This document shows, piece after piece, positions 1 to 8,586 of a stretch of DNA of 64,000 nt. Every line of letters starts with the position of its first letter. The stretch's first letter is position 1. Below the pieces are notes generated by a model, which was given only the letters and a program-made list of their open reading frames with translations, did not search any database and was not told the DNA's origin. A program made the translations under genes and the position numbers. Source of the DNA: Alloalcanivorax balearicus MACL04 (GTDB lineage Bacteria; Pseudomonadota; Gammaproteobacteria; Pseudomonadales; Alcanivoracaceae); contig NZ_ARXS01000005.1 of the NCBI RefSeq assembly GCF_025532145.1, positions 62,001-126,000 on the forward strand. Reading direction: 5' to 3'.

Positions 1-28
1 CAGGGTCCGCGTGCAAACGATGCCCCAT
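1..28 (-). CDS. Start of a second DUF202 membrane protein (partial)
   Basis: Only the first nine codons and the first base of the tenth are inside the window. They read MGHRLHADP and begin at an ATG that follows an in-frame TGA almost at once. Paired DUF202 proteins are common, and the downstream member typically begins with a DPGLQPERT-like stretch, which this start would lead into. It follows the full DUF202 gene by 13 bases on the same strand, so the two would be co-transcribed. Function is unknown beyond being a small inner-membrane protein. With so few residues the call rests mostly on position. Confidence 0.45.
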
Positions 29-41
29 CAATCACCATCAG

Positions 42-446
42 TCACGATGACAACAGCAGCACCGCGAGCAATAACGTCACCATTGCCACCATCAAGGACA
101 ACACCGGAATCTGAAACGGCGGCGGGATCGGGCGGTCTTCGCGCATAGCCTGCTCGATTCTCAACCAGCGCAGACAGGCGCCAGCACTGACCCCCATAGC
201 CAGAACGATCAGAGCGACAGCCAAACCAAGCCGGACAGCGGGCGAGAATAAGGTATTGGCAAACGCTTCCATGGCAATGCCTCCCGCCAACAACGCCAAA
301 GCGGTACGAATCCATGCCAGGAAAGTGCGTTCGTTAGCCAATGTGAAGCGCGGGTCCGGTGCCTCCCCTTTATCCAGAGACCACCACCGCAAGCGACGAG
401 TTGAGTTCAAAACAGCCCCTTTTTTTGCGGCGCCCATCGAAACCAT
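42..446 (-). CDS. DUF202 (YidH-type) small inner-membrane protein
   Basis: A 134-residue protein with the DUF202 hallmark near residues 34-48: an RFTLANERTFLAWIRT stretch leading into the first membrane helix. Two more hydrophobic segments follow, at about 67-92 and 112-133, giving three predicted transmembrane helices. YidH-like proteins have no established activity. The start may be residue 1 or the Met at position 4; no strong ribosome-binding site separates them. It lies 36 bases downstream of the enolase-type gene on the same strand, so it could be the tail of that transcript. Nothing links it functionally to the neighbouring catabolic genes. Confidence 0.8.
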   Translation of the reverse strand: MVSMGAAKKGAVLNSTRRLRWWSLDKGEAPDPRFTLANERTFLAWIRTALALLAGGIAMEAFANTLFSPAVRLGLAVALIVLAMGVSAGACLRWLRIEQAMREDRPIPPPFQIPVLSLMVAMVTLLLAVLLLSS

Positions 447-482
447 GATGCCGGACGGCAGCCATGGCCTCCGTCCGAACCG

Positions 483-1619
483 TTACCGGAATTCTCCTAC
501 CCGGTAGCGTTCGAGTCCGGCAAGGGCAGCCAGATCACCGATACCAGGCTCCCCACCCAATGATGCCTGTCCTCCTTCCACTTGGTTCAATGGGCCGCAT
601 AATTCAGTACGCAATGGGTTCGGATTGGCATCCACTTCCAGAGCACCCTCTCCCCCTACCGCAGCCAGCAAATGGCCGGAGGCCAGCAGACCGATACCGC
701 CACCCAGGTAGTGCGGGTAGTAATGCAGCCCGGCATTGTTGATGGACCGAGCCAGCGGTAGCAGGCGGCTGATACCACCCCACTTGGCAACGTCCGGCTG
801 CAGGATCGACAACGCGCCGCTGTCGATGGCCTCATGGAAACGCGCCTCACCTAACAGGTTTTCACCGGCCGATACTGGAATATCGGTGAGCGCCGCCAGT
901 TCCTGCCACTCTGACCAGGGCGCGGTGCACCGCAGCGGTTCCTCGATCCACTTCAGCCCCAGGCGATTCAGGGCAGGCAACTGTTCCCGGGCCTGGTCCA
1001 GGGTCCAACCCTGGTTCACGTCCACCATCAACGATGCTTGGTCTCCCAGGGTGTCGCGCAACGCCGCCAGATTGGCCAGGTCCCGCGTCGCGCCAAATCC
1101 GATCTTCAGTTTGAAGCGTGTGTAACCTTGCGCCGCCCGCTCCACAGCCAGTCGCTCCGGCGCTGTGGGGTTGAGACCGCTGGCGTACACCGGGATACGA
1201 TCCGTGTCGCCGCCCAGATATTGCCAGAGCGGCTGACCGGCACGGCGCGCGCACAGGTCCCACAGCGCCAGATCGATGCCGGACAGACACTGGGCGAACG
1301 GCCCCGGCTCGGCGGATTGCAGCGCCAGCACCCGGGTACCTGCGTCCAGCGCCTCATAGGCCGCTGCCGGCGAATCGAATACCCGATCCACCATTTGCGC
1401 GCGGAACACGCTTTCCACCAAGCGAGCACGGTGTTCTGCCCCGACCATTGGAAAATTACACCAGATCTCGCCCCAGCCCTGATACCCATCCTGGTCAGTC
1501 ACTCGTACCACTACCATCGGCCGGTCCATCATGGTGCCAAAGGAAGTTTCCACCGGGGTATCCAGGGGGCAGCGGTACACAAAGGTATCGAGGGCGCGGA
1601 CGGCTACCGGGTCGTTCAT
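483..1619 (-). CDS. Mandelate racemase/muconate lactonizing enzyme family protein (enolase superfamily)
   Basis: A full-length 378-residue enolase-superfamily enzyme. The N-terminal capping domain spans roughly 1-130 and the barrel follows. Visible active-site residues are the KxK pair K170/K172, metal ligands D200 (DVNQGW), E226 (EEP) and E253 (AGEN), and D276 and K279 in QPDVAKWGG. H303 in YPHYLGGG and E328 complete the set. The D276-H303 spacing of 27 residues equals the D270-H297 dyad of mandelate racemase. This favours the racemase/acid-sugar-dehydratase subgroup over cycloisomerases. It overlaps the GntR gene by four bases (ATGA) and diverges from GMC/ALDH/TRAP genes. This suggests work on an imported hydroxy or sugar acid. 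Exact substrate unknown. Confidence 0.85.
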   Translation of the reverse strand: MNDPVAVRALDTFVYRCPLDTPVETSFGTMMDRPMVVVRVTDQDGYQGWGEIWCNFPMVGAEHRARLVESVFRAQMVDRVFDSPAAAYEALDAGTRVLALQSAEPGPFAQCLSGIDLALWDLCARRAGQPLWQYLGGDTDRIPVYASGLNPTAPERLAVERAAQGYTRFKLKIGFGATRDLANLAALRDTLGDQASLMVDVNQGWTLDQAREQLPALNRLGLKWIEEPLRCTAPWSEWQELAALTDIPVSAGENLLGEARFHEAIDSGALSILQPDVAKWGGISRLLPLARSINNAGLHYYPHYLGGGIGLLASGHLLAAVGGEGALEVDANPNPLRTELCGPLNQVEGGQASLGGEPGIGDLAALAGLERYRVGEFR

Positions 1620-2356
1620 GCTTTCAGATCCATTTCCAAATGAATGTAATCGCCGCGGTAGGTAGCCTCGGCGACGTAGATGATGGCGTTGTCGGAGTCC
1701 ACCAGCACCCGCCGCACATTGGCGATCGGGTCGCCCAGTGGCATGTCCAGCAGTCGCGCCACTTCCAGATCGGCCTTGGAAATGGTGATGCTCTGCTTGG
1801 CCTGCGCCACGGTCAGATCCAGGGACATCAGCACCGGCAGAATGATCTCGTTACGGAAACGCTTCTCCGCCTTCTTGAACACGCGCTTTTCGAGATAGAT
1901 GGAGATCACGCAATACTTCACGCCTTGCCGGGCGTGCACCCGACGCAGGTGCTGGTAGTGCGCGGCCGGGACACCGTCACTGTCGGTAAGGCTCGGCGGT
2001 GTACTGGAATCGGAGATGTTGGTGACCACCGGAGTGTCGCCGCGATAAGCCTCCACCAGGGCGTTGAGGGTGGTTTCCACCTTCACTGGGTGCTGGTCCG
2101 CGCCGCCCTTGAGCACCAGGGTGCCGACGCCACGCTGTACCTTGATCAGACCGGAGCGGGCCAGCAACTGCAGCGCCTGGCGCACCGTCACCCGGGACAC
2201 CGAAAACTCCTTCATCAGTACTTCGATGGGCGGCAGCATGCTGCCCTCCGCCCACACGCCCCGCCCGATCCGATAGCGGATGATGTCCGCCACCTGCAAG
2301 TAGAGTGGAATCGGGCTCGCGTTCATCAGCCCGCGGTCGTCGTTGTGATCAGCCAT
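1616..2356 (-). CDS. GntR-family transcriptional regulator with UTRA effector domain
   Basis: A 246-residue regulator. A winged-helix GntR domain occupies about residues 15-80; it includes PLYLQVADIIRYRI and the recognition segment VSRVTVRQALQLLARSGLI. A UTRA-type ligand-binding domain fills the rest, ending with the characteristic YRGDYIHLEMDLKA. HutC-type GntR proteins usually repress nearby catabolic genes and release DNA on binding a small metabolite. It is translationally coupled to the enolase gene and faces the GMC gene across an 83-110 base gap holding a perfect palindrome. It is therefore the likely local controller of both directions. The ligand cannot be read from the sequence. Confidence 0.88.
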   Translation of the reverse strand: MADHNDDRGLMNASPIPLYLQVADIIRYRIGRGVWAEGSMLPPIEVLMKEFSVSRVTVRQALQLLARSGLIKVQRGVGTLVLKGGADQHPVKVETTLNALVEAYRGDTPVVTNISDSSTPPSLTDSDGVPAAHYQHLRRVHARQGVKYCVISIYLEKRVFKKAEKRFRNEIILPVLMSLDLTVAQAKQSITISKADLEVARLLDMPLGDPIANVRRVLVDSDNAIIYVAEATYRGDYIHLEMDLKA

Positions 2357-2420
2357 CCATCCCTTCCCGGCAAATGCTTGACACGAAACCTAGCATGTGG
2401 AAACGTTCGCATCAACTGAT

Positions 2421-2436
2421 GTCCTAACATTAGGAC
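2421..2436. promoter_or_regulatory. Candidate GntR operator (7-2-7 perfect palindrome)
   Basis: GTCCTAA-CA-TTAGGAC is a perfect inverted repeat with a two-base centre. It sits in the only gap between the divergent GntR/enolase and GMC transcripts and ends 30 bases before the preferred GMC start. Position, symmetry and size fit a dimeric HutC-type GntR site. Binding by this regulator is an inference. Confidence 0.65.
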
Positions 2437-2466
2437 TTCATGACTTCTCGCCGCAAGGAGTACACG

Positions 2467-4092
2467 GTGTCCGACAAACAATACGACTACATCGTGGTGG
2501 GCGCCGGTTCGGCCGGCTGCATCGTCGCGAACCGGCTGTCCGCGAACCGCGACAACCGGGTGCTGTTGCTGGAAGCGGGCGGCTGGGACCGCAATTTCTG
2601 GCTGCACTTTCCGGTGGGCTACTACCGCTCGATTTACGATACCCGTGTGGCGCGTCTGTTCGACACCGGGCCCTCCGAGGGCAGTGGCGGGCGCAATATC
2701 GTCTGGCCGCGGGGCAAGGTGATCGGCGGTTCCAGTTCCATCAACGGGCTGATCTTTATTCGCGGCCAGCGCGAGGATTTCGACAGCTGGGCCGAACAGG
2801 GCGCCACCGGCTGGTCCTATGACGAGGTACTTCCCTATTTCCGCCGCCTGGAACGCTATACCGGCACCGACCGGGGCGATGCCAGCCGCGGCGACCGGGG
2901 CGAGCTGGAAGTGTCGGACATGCGCACCAACAACCCGGCCTGCCAGGCCTGGCTGCGCGCCGCCGGGGAATACGGCCTGCCCTTCAATCCGGACATGAAC
3001 AGCACCCACACCCTTGGCGTGGGCCCCTACCAGCTAAGCCTCAAGGGCCGCTGGCGCTGCAGTTCCGCCAAGGCGTTTCTGACTCCGATCAAGGACCGTC
3101 CCAACCTGACCATCGTCACCGAGGCACCCACCAATCGGGTGCTGTTCGAAGGCAACCAGGCGGTAGGCGTGGAATGGCGCCGGAACGGCGCCGTGCACCG
3201 GGCCGGCGCCAGCCGTGAAGTGATTCTGTGCGCCGGCGCCATCCAGACGCCACAACTGCTGCAGTTGTCCGGCGTCGGTCCCGCTGAATTGCTGCGCCGG
3301 CACGGTATCAAGCCGATTCATGACGCACCGGAGGTGGGCGCCAATCTGCAGGACCACTACCAGGTGCGGGCCATCTACCGGTTGAAGCGGAAGCTGTCGC
3401 TGAACACCGATGTGCGCAACCCGATCAAGCTGGCGAAGATGGGACTGGAATGGCTGCTGAACGCCTCCGGCTCCCTTACCGTGGGTGCCGGCCAGGTAGG
3501 CGGCAGCGCCTGCACTCGCTACGCCGACGGTGGCCGGCCGGATGTGCAGTTCAACGTGATGCCGCTGTCCGTGGACAAGCCGGGCACGCCGTTGCACCGC
3601 TACCCCGGTTTCACCGCTTCGGTGTGGCAGTGCCACCCGCGCTCCCGTGGCCGGGTACGCATCGCCTCCGCCAACCCGGACGCCGCGCCGGTGATCGAGC
3701 CGCGCTATTTCTCCGACCCCCACGACCGCAAGGTGATCGTCGAAGGCATGAAAATTCTCCGTGACATCGCCCGCCAGCCGGCGTTCCGCGAACTCTGGGA
3801 CGTGGAGATGGAACCCGGCGAGCAGGTGGACGGCGACGACGCCTTGTGGGAGTCCGCCCGGCAGCGCGGCGGCACCGTGTTCCATTGCGTCGGCACCTGC
3901 CGCATGGGCAGCGACGACGGCGCCGTGGTCGATCCACGCTTGCGCGTACGTGGTGTGGAAGGCCTGCGCGTGGTGGACGCCTCGGTAATGCCCACGGTGA
4001 CCTCCGCCAATACCAATGCGCCCTCACTGATGATCGGTGAAAAAGGCGCGGCCCTGATTCTTGAAGACGCCAACCCGGAGTCCCAACCATGA
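2467..4092 (+). CDS. GMC-family FAD-dependent alcohol dehydrogenase/oxidase
   Basis: A choline-dehydrogenase-like GMC flavoprotein of 541 residues from the preferred GTG start at 2467, which has AAGGAG six bases upstream. The ATG at 2440 is in frame but lacks such a site and touches the operator. The FAD dinucleotide motif GAGSAG lies at about 12-17, and a GMC signature (WPRGKVIGGSSSINGL) near 80-95. The C-terminal catalytic region holds FHCVGTCRMG and a late TNAPSLMIGEKGA, supplying the usual His and Asn/His pair. GMC enzymes oxidise alcohols to aldehydes. The gene overlaps the following aldehyde dehydrogenase by four bases, so the likely scheme is alcohol to aldehyde to acid. Substrate unknown: polyol, glycol, alkanol or choline-like compounds are all possible. 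Confidence 0.9.
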   Translation: MSDKQYDYIVVGAGSAGCIVANRLSANRDNRVLLLEAGGWDRNFWLHFPVGYYRSIYDTRVARLFDTGPSEGSGGRNIVWPRGKVIGGSSSINGLIFIRGQREDFDSWAEQGATGWSYDEVLPYFRRLERYTGTDRGDASRGDRGELEVSDMRTNNPACQAWLRAAGEYGLPFNPDMNSTHTLGVGPYQLSLKGRWRCSSAKAFLTPIKDRPNLTIVTEAPTNRVLFEGNQAVGVEWRRNGAVHRAGASREVILCAGAIQTPQLLQLSGVGPAELLRRHGIKPIHDAPEVGANLQDHYQVRAIYRLKRKLSLNTDVRNPIKLAKMGLEWLLNASGSLTVGAGQVGGSACTRYADGGRPDVQFNVMPLSVDKPGTPLHRYPGFTASVWQCHPRSRGRVRIASANPDAAPVIEPRYFSDPHDRKVIVEGMKILRDIARQPAFRELWDVEMEPGEQVDGDDALWESARQRGGTVFHCVGTCRMGSDDGAVVDPRLRVRGVEGLRVVDASVMPTVTSANTNAPSLMIGEKGAALILEDANPESQP

Positions 4093-5513
4093 AATTCGAT
4101 TACCGCAGCCATCTCGGAGGGGGCACGCCCTTCGATACCGTGAACCCGGCCCGCCCCGACCAGGTGGTGGGTAGTTACGCGGAAGTGACCGACCCGGACG
4201 CCGTGGACCGGGTGTTCAACGAGGCCGCCCGCGCCCAGGCCGAGTGGGCGGGGGTGCCACCGGTGGTGCGTGGCGACCGGCTGCTGGCGTTCCTCGATGA
4301 GGTGGTGGCGAACGTGGACCGCATCGCCGAGGCCATCACCCTGGAACAGGGCAAGCCACTCAATGAAGCACGCAATGAAACCCTCAAGGGTTGCGCCGAA
4401 GGCCGCTTCATGGCCGGCGAAGCGGCGCGTCAGCAACTGCAGACCACCGCCGCCGCCCGCCCGCGGGTGCGCAATCTGATCCTGCGCCGTCCGCGCGGCA
4501 CCCTGCTGGCCATCTGCCCGTGGAACTTCCCGGCGATGACACCGCTGCGCAAACTGTGCCCGGCCATCGCCTTCGGCAATGCGCTGGTGATCAAACCATC
4601 CCAGTTCACCCCGGCGGCAGCCTTTCTGCTGGCGGAAATCGCCGCGCGACACTTCCCCGCCGGCCTGGTGCAGGTGCTGCCCTGCGGCGGCGCCTTCGCC
4701 AGCCAGCTCACCGCCGCCGGCCGCTTCGACGGGGTCAGCTTCACCGGCTCGGTGGCGGTGGGACGCAAGGTCGGCCTGGCCGCCGCCGAGGGCCTGGTGC
4801 CCGCGCAACTGGAACTGGGCGGCAAGAATGGCGTGATCATCAATGACAGCGCTGACCTGGACAGTTGCCTGGACCAGGTGTTCGGCGCTGCCTTCCAGAC
4901 CGGCGGCCAACGCTGCACCAGCCTCAGCCGGGTAATCGTACACAGCGATCTGCACCAGGACGTGGTTAGCGGCCTTACCGAACGGGTGCGGGCCCTACGT
5001 CTGGGCGATGGCCTGGACCACGCCACCACCCTCGGCCCGCTGTGCAACGGTGCCCACTTCGACAGCGTCAAAACGCTCACCGCCCGCGCCGTGGACGAGG
5101 GCGCCACCCTGGTCACCGGCGGCGAGCCGGCCACCGTGCCCGGTTGCGAGGGCGGCTATTTCTTCGCCCCCACACTGCTGGACAACGCCGGCGTGTCCGA
5201 CACCGCCAGCCGTCAGGAAATCTTCGGCCCGGTGCTCTCGGTGCTGCCCTACGACGACGCCGACCAGGCCCTGTCGATCCTCAACGACACCGAATACGGG
5301 CTCACCTCCAGCCTGTTCTCGGATTCCCATGCGCTGATCCAGCGCTTCCTGGACGAAAGCCGCAACGGAATGCTGCACGTGAACAACGGCACGGCGCCGG
5401 ACGTGAACATGCCGTTCGGCGGCATGAAGCATTCCGGGCTGGGCGCTTACTCGGTGGGCGCTTCGGCGTCCGCCTTCTACACCATAGAACAGGCCGCTTA
5501 CTTGGCTTGGTAA
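4089..5513 (+). CDS. NAD(P)-dependent aldehyde dehydrogenase
   Basis: A 474-residue ALDH with an intact catalytic set: N146 (PWNFP), K169 (IKPSQ), the FTGSVAVG cofactor loop near 218, E242 in LELGGKNG and nucleophile C276 in GGQRCTS. EIFGPV and MPFGGMKHSGLG follow. It resembles succinate-semialdehyde or alpha-ketoglutarate-semialdehyde dehydrogenases, often found with acid-sugar dehydratases. The start overlaps the GMC stop (ATGA), so it is translationally coupled to the alcohol-oxidising enzyme. It probably finishes that enzyme's product to a carboxylate. Precise aldehyde unknown. Confidence 0.9.
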   Translation: MKFDYRSHLGGGTPFDTVNPARPDQVVGSYAEVTDPDAVDRVFNEAARAQAEWAGVPPVVRGDRLLAFLDEVVANVDRIAEAITLEQGKPLNEARNETLKGCAEGRFMAGEAARQQLQTTAAARPRVRNLILRRPRGTLLAICPWNFPAMTPLRKLCPAIAFGNALVIKPSQFTPAAAFLLAEIAARHFPAGLVQVLPCGGAFASQLTAAGRFDGVSFTGSVAVGRKVGLAAAEGLVPAQLELGGKNGVIINDSADLDSCLDQVFGAAFQTGGQRCTSLSRVIVHSDLHQDVVSGLTERVRALRLGDGLDHATTLGPLCNGAHFDSVKTLTARAVDEGATLVTGGEPATVPGCEGGYFFAPTLLDNAGVSDTASRQEIFGPVLSVLPYDDADQALSILNDTEYGLTSSLFSDSHALIQRFLDESRNGMLHVNNGTAPDVNMPFGGMKHSGLGAYSVGASASAFYTIEQAAYLAW

Positions 5514-5533
5514 ATAACAACAGGGTGATAATC

Positions 5534-6589
5534 ATGAGAACAATCGCCAAACTGGCTGTGCTGGCCACCATTTTATTGACCCACTCGGTGGCCGCCGACA
5601 CCCCCAATCCGTTCGACTACCGGTCGGTGCCCAAGGAAGGTGATCAGATCACCATGCGGCTGGCCCACTCTCTGAATATGGAGTGGAGCTCGCAAACCGT
5701 GGCGCTGAAACGCTTCGCGGAACTGGTCGCCATCTACACCGACAACCGCATCCGCCCGGTGATCTTTCCGGGCTCCCAGCTCGGCAGCGAAAAGGAAATG
5801 CTGCAGCAGGCCCGTCAGGGCGTCATCCAGGTGACGATTCCCGCCACCAACAACATGGCCCAGGTAGCGCCCAGCCTGAACGTTCTGCTGCTACCCTATC
5901 TCACCCAGAGCACCGAGGAATCCAACTACCTGCTGGACCACATCACACCGGTGCTGCAACCCCGGGTGATCGAGGAAGCGGGTGTCCGCATTATCGGCTG
6001 GGAAAATACCGGCTGGCGGCATTTTTTCTATAACGCTCCGGAGCCCATCGAAACGCCGGAGGATCTGGCGCCGCTGAAAATGCGCGTACCGCCCAACGCG
6101 ATCATGCTCGGCACCTATAAATCCTGGAATGCCTCACCGGCGCCAATCGCCTGGAACGAACTGTACAGCGCTCTGCAACAAGGCGTGGTGGAAGGCGGCG
6201 ACAGTCCGGTAAGCGACATCATCGGCATGAAATTCGATGAGGTGATCAAGCGCATCTCACGGCTGCACTACACCATCCTCACCCATCCCATCGTGGTGTC
6301 CGAGCGCTGGTTCCAGGACCTGGCGCCGGACTTGCAGAAAGCAGTATTGCGAGCTGGTCGCGAAACCACGGAATACGTGCGCTGGTGGCAGCCACTGGAC
6401 GAGGCACGCTGGTGGAAACTGGCTGAGGAAGCGGGCGTTGAGATCACCGACATCAAGGACGAGACGCCCTGGGCGGAGAAAGCCCGCGCCGCCTGGCCCA
6501 CCTATTACCCCCTGATCGGCGAGGATGGTGAGGCACTGACCAGGAAAGCGCTGGACATCCTCGAGACCTATAAAGCGAGCAATCAATAA
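5534..6589 (+). CDS. TRAP transporter periplasmic solute-binding protein (DctP family)
   Basis: A 351-residue secreted binding protein. A signal peptide covers about residues 1-21 (MRTIAKLAVLATILLTHSVAAD). The body has DctP features: an early LAHSLN segment, FPGSQLGSEKEMLQQARQG, and a conserved central block with KMRVPPNAIMLGTYKSW followed by YSALQQGVVEGGD. The ATG at 5534 was chosen because the signal peptide begins there; the frame extends upstream only within the ALDH gene. It is followed by the small and large TRAP membrane proteins, forming a complete system 20 bases after the ALDH gene. TRAP systems import organic acids by ion gradient, so the cargo may be a hydroxy or sugar acid. The ligand is not predicted. 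Confidence 0.9.
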   Translation: MRTIAKLAVLATILLTHSVAADTPNPFDYRSVPKEGDQITMRLAHSLNMEWSSQTVALKRFAELVAIYTDNRIRPVIFPGSQLGSEKEMLQQARQGVIQVTIPATNNMAQVAPSLNVLLLPYLTQSTEESNYLLDHITPVLQPRVIEEAGVRIIGWENTGWRHFFYNAPEPIETPEDLAPLKMRVPPNAIMLGTYKSWNASPAPIAWNELYSALQQGVVEGGDSPVSDIIGMKFDEVIKRISRLHYTILTHPIVVSERWFQDLAPDLQKAVLRAGRETTEYVRWWQPLDEARWWKLAEEAGVEITDIKDETPWAEKARAAWPTYYPLIGEDGEALTRKALDILETYKASNQ

Positions 6590-6644
6590 AACAATTCAGC
6601 CCGCGGTCAGGACGGCGCAGGCCGTTCCGACGGGAGACAGACTT

Positions 6645-7118
6645 ATGTACAACCTGTTGAGAAAGTCCCAATTGGCGCTGTGCCACACGTTGCTGTCGGG
6701 CATGGTGCTGGCGCTGCTGCTGCAGATCTTCGGCCGCAGTTTCAACGCCGGCCTGGAATGGACCGAGGAACTGTCCCGGTTCGCCTTTATCTCCTTCGTC
6801 TTTATCAGCGCCAGTTACTCATCGCTGACCAGAGCGGACCTGCGCATCGGCGTCTTCGCCGACTGGCTGAGCCGGCGCCTGGGGCGGGGTCCGGTGGAAA
6901 TCATGACCACGGCCCTGCTGCTGTTGTTTGACGTGCTGATGATCATCTACTGCTATCGCAACGTCATCGATGGCATTAAATACCCGAGCGTGTCGCCGGT
7001 GCTCGGTTTCAATACCAACTATCTGTTCGTGGTGTTGATCCTGGCGTTCGTACTATCGGCGCTGGGCCGGCTGTTCGGCCGCAACGCCGGTGGCGAGGCC
7101 GGGGAGGGTCTGGCATGA
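6645..7118 (+). CDS. TRAP transporter small membrane subunit (DctQ family)
   Basis: A 157-residue protein with four hydrophobic segments and the DctQ hallmark LEWTEELSRFAF near residues 38-49. A FISASYSSLTRADLRIGV region follows, then a C-terminal helix (LFVVLILAFVLSALGRLF). The small subunit pairs with DctM in the inner membrane. A GGGAGA-type ribosome-binding site precedes the ATG. The stop overlaps the DctM start (ATGA), so the two membrane subunits are coupled. A 55-base gap, holding a short GC-rich stem, separates it from the binding-protein gene; such gaps often leave the binding protein in excess. Confidence 0.9.
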   Translation: MYNLLRKSQLALCHTLLSGMVLALLLQIFGRSFNAGLEWTEELSRFAFISFVFISASYSSLTRADLRIGVFADWLSRRLGRGPVEIMTTALLLLFDVLMIIYCYRNVIDGIKYPSVSPVLGFNTNYLFVVLILAFVLSALGRLFGRNAGGEAGEGLA

Positions 7119-8416
7119 CTACCGTGCAATGGGTACTGATCATTATGCTGCCGGCACTGCTGCTGCTCGGCGTGCCGATCTACGCGGCGCTCGGTCTCAC
7201 TGGCTTCGCCGCCGCCTGGTTTCTCGGCGCCGACCTGGTGTTCGCTGCGCAGAGTATTTTCAACGGCGTGGACAACTTCGCGCTGCTGGCGATTCCGGCC
7301 TTTATCCTGGCCGGCAATATCATGGAAAAGGGCGGCCTGACCCACGATATTATCCGCATCTTCCGACGCATGTTCGGGCACATTCCCGGCAGCCTGGGCA
7401 TGGTGACGATTCTGTCGTGCATGTTCTTCGCCGCCATTTCCGGATCCGGGCCGGGTACCGTGGCGGCGATCGGTTCGATTATGATTCCGTCCATGGTGCG
7501 TTACGGCTACCCGGCACCCTACGCGGCCTCGGTCACCGCCACTGGCGGCACTCTGGGCATCCTGATTCCCCCCAGTAACCCGATGATCATCTACGCCATC
7601 ATCGCCAATGTGTCGATCGCCGACGTATTCGCCGCCGGTCTGCTGCCCGGGCTGTTGATGGGCGTGGTGCTGGTATTCACCGCCTATGTGATGGCCAAAC
7701 GTTCCGGTGCCGTGGTCAATCCGGCGCATGAGCAGGAGGACGAAAACGAGAGCCTGGGCGCGTTGATCTGGCACGCCAAATTCGCCCTGTTTTTGCCGGT
7801 GCTGATTCTTGGCGGCATCTACTCGGGCCTGTTCACCCCGGTGGAGGCATCGGTGGTGGCGGTCTTTTACGCGCTGGTGGTGGCCCGTTTCGTGTATCGA
7901 CAACTGGACGCCCAGGCACTGCACGAAGCCTTCGAGCAGACCCACCGCATCTCCGGCGCGCTGATGATCGTGGTCGCCTGCTCAGCGCTGCTGGCCAAGG
8001 TGATCACCCTGGAAACCATTCCACAGCAGATCTCCGTGGCCATGTCCGGTGTCTCCACCAATCCGCTGGTGATTCTGCTGTGGATCAACGTGTTCCTGAT
8101 CTTGGTGGGCACCTTCATGGAAACCATGTCGGCGATCATCATCCTGGCGCCGATCCTGGTGCCGCTGGTCACCGCCTTCGGCATCAACCCGGTGCACTTC
8201 GGCATCATTCTGGTGACCAATATCCAGATCGCCTTCCTGACACCGCCGCTGGGGGTCAACCTGTTCGTGTCCAGTCAGATTTCCGGGGTACCGGTGGAGA
8301 AGATCATTCGCAGCATCTGGCCGTTCCTGCTGGCCCTGCTGGGGGTGCTGGCGCTAGTGACCTTGTTCCCTCAACTCAGTCTCGCACTGCCGGAACTGCT
8401 CCGGTCTCTACGCTGA
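7115..8416 (+). CDS. TRAP transporter large permease subunit (DctM family)
   Basis: A 433-residue polytopic protein with about twelve hydrophobic segments, typical of DctM. Family features include AIPAFILAGNIMEKGGL, an AAISGSGPGTVAAIGSI block and TATGGTLGILIPPSNPMIIYA, all conserved in the ion-coupled permease. The second half repeats the pattern with GTFMETMSAIIILAPILVPL and TPPLGVNLFVSS. The start overlaps DctQ by four bases. With the adjacent binding protein this is a complete high-affinity importer, co-located with the GMC and aldehyde dehydrogenases. No fusion or truncation is seen. Confidence 0.93.
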   Translation: MTTVQWVLIIMLPALLLLGVPIYAALGLTGFAAAWFLGADLVFAAQSIFNGVDNFALLAIPAFILAGNIMEKGGLTHDIIRIFRRMFGHIPGSLGMVTILSCMFFAAISGSGPGTVAAIGSIMIPSMVRYGYPAPYAASVTATGGTLGILIPPSNPMIIYAIIANVSIADVFAAGLLPGLLMGVVLVFTAYVMAKRSGAVVNPAHEQEDENESLGALIWHAKFALFLPVLILGGIYSGLFTPVEASVVAVFYALVVARFVYRQLDAQALHEAFEQTHRISGALMIVVACSALLAKVITLETIPQQISVAMSGVSTNPLVILLWINVFLILVGTFMETMSAIIILAPILVPLVTAFGINPVHFGIILVTNIQIAFLTPPLGVNLFVSSQISGVPVEKIIRSIWPFLLALLGVLALVTLFPQLSLALPELLRSLR

Positions 8417-8425
8417 TTCAGCCCC

Positions 8426-8449
8426 GCGGCGTTCTCATGGGGACGCCGC
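8426..8449 (+). terminator. Possible weak terminator hairpin after dctM
   Basis: Seven-base perfect arms GCGGCGT and ACGCCGC enclose a ten-base loop just after the dctM stop. No U-rich tail follows, only a pyrimidine-rich CTCCCCTCCTT. This would at best be a weak or factor-assisted terminator. The remaining 130 bases to the ligase gene hold no other structure I recognise. Confidence 0.35.
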
Positions 8450-8586
8450 CTCCCCTCCTTCGAAACCACCGCTTCGTCGGTTCCGACGATGCTCACCCAC
8501 TCCCGCCCTCGCTAACGTAATACACCGACCCATCCGGCTCTCCGCCTGCCGCCCGACAACGACAACGACAACAATCAGGTGCCTCC

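Noticed and set aside
1448-2419. 323-codon plus-strand frame over the GntR gene
   Set aside because: Antisense to the regulator, with no recognisable domain and a composition typical of shadow frames.
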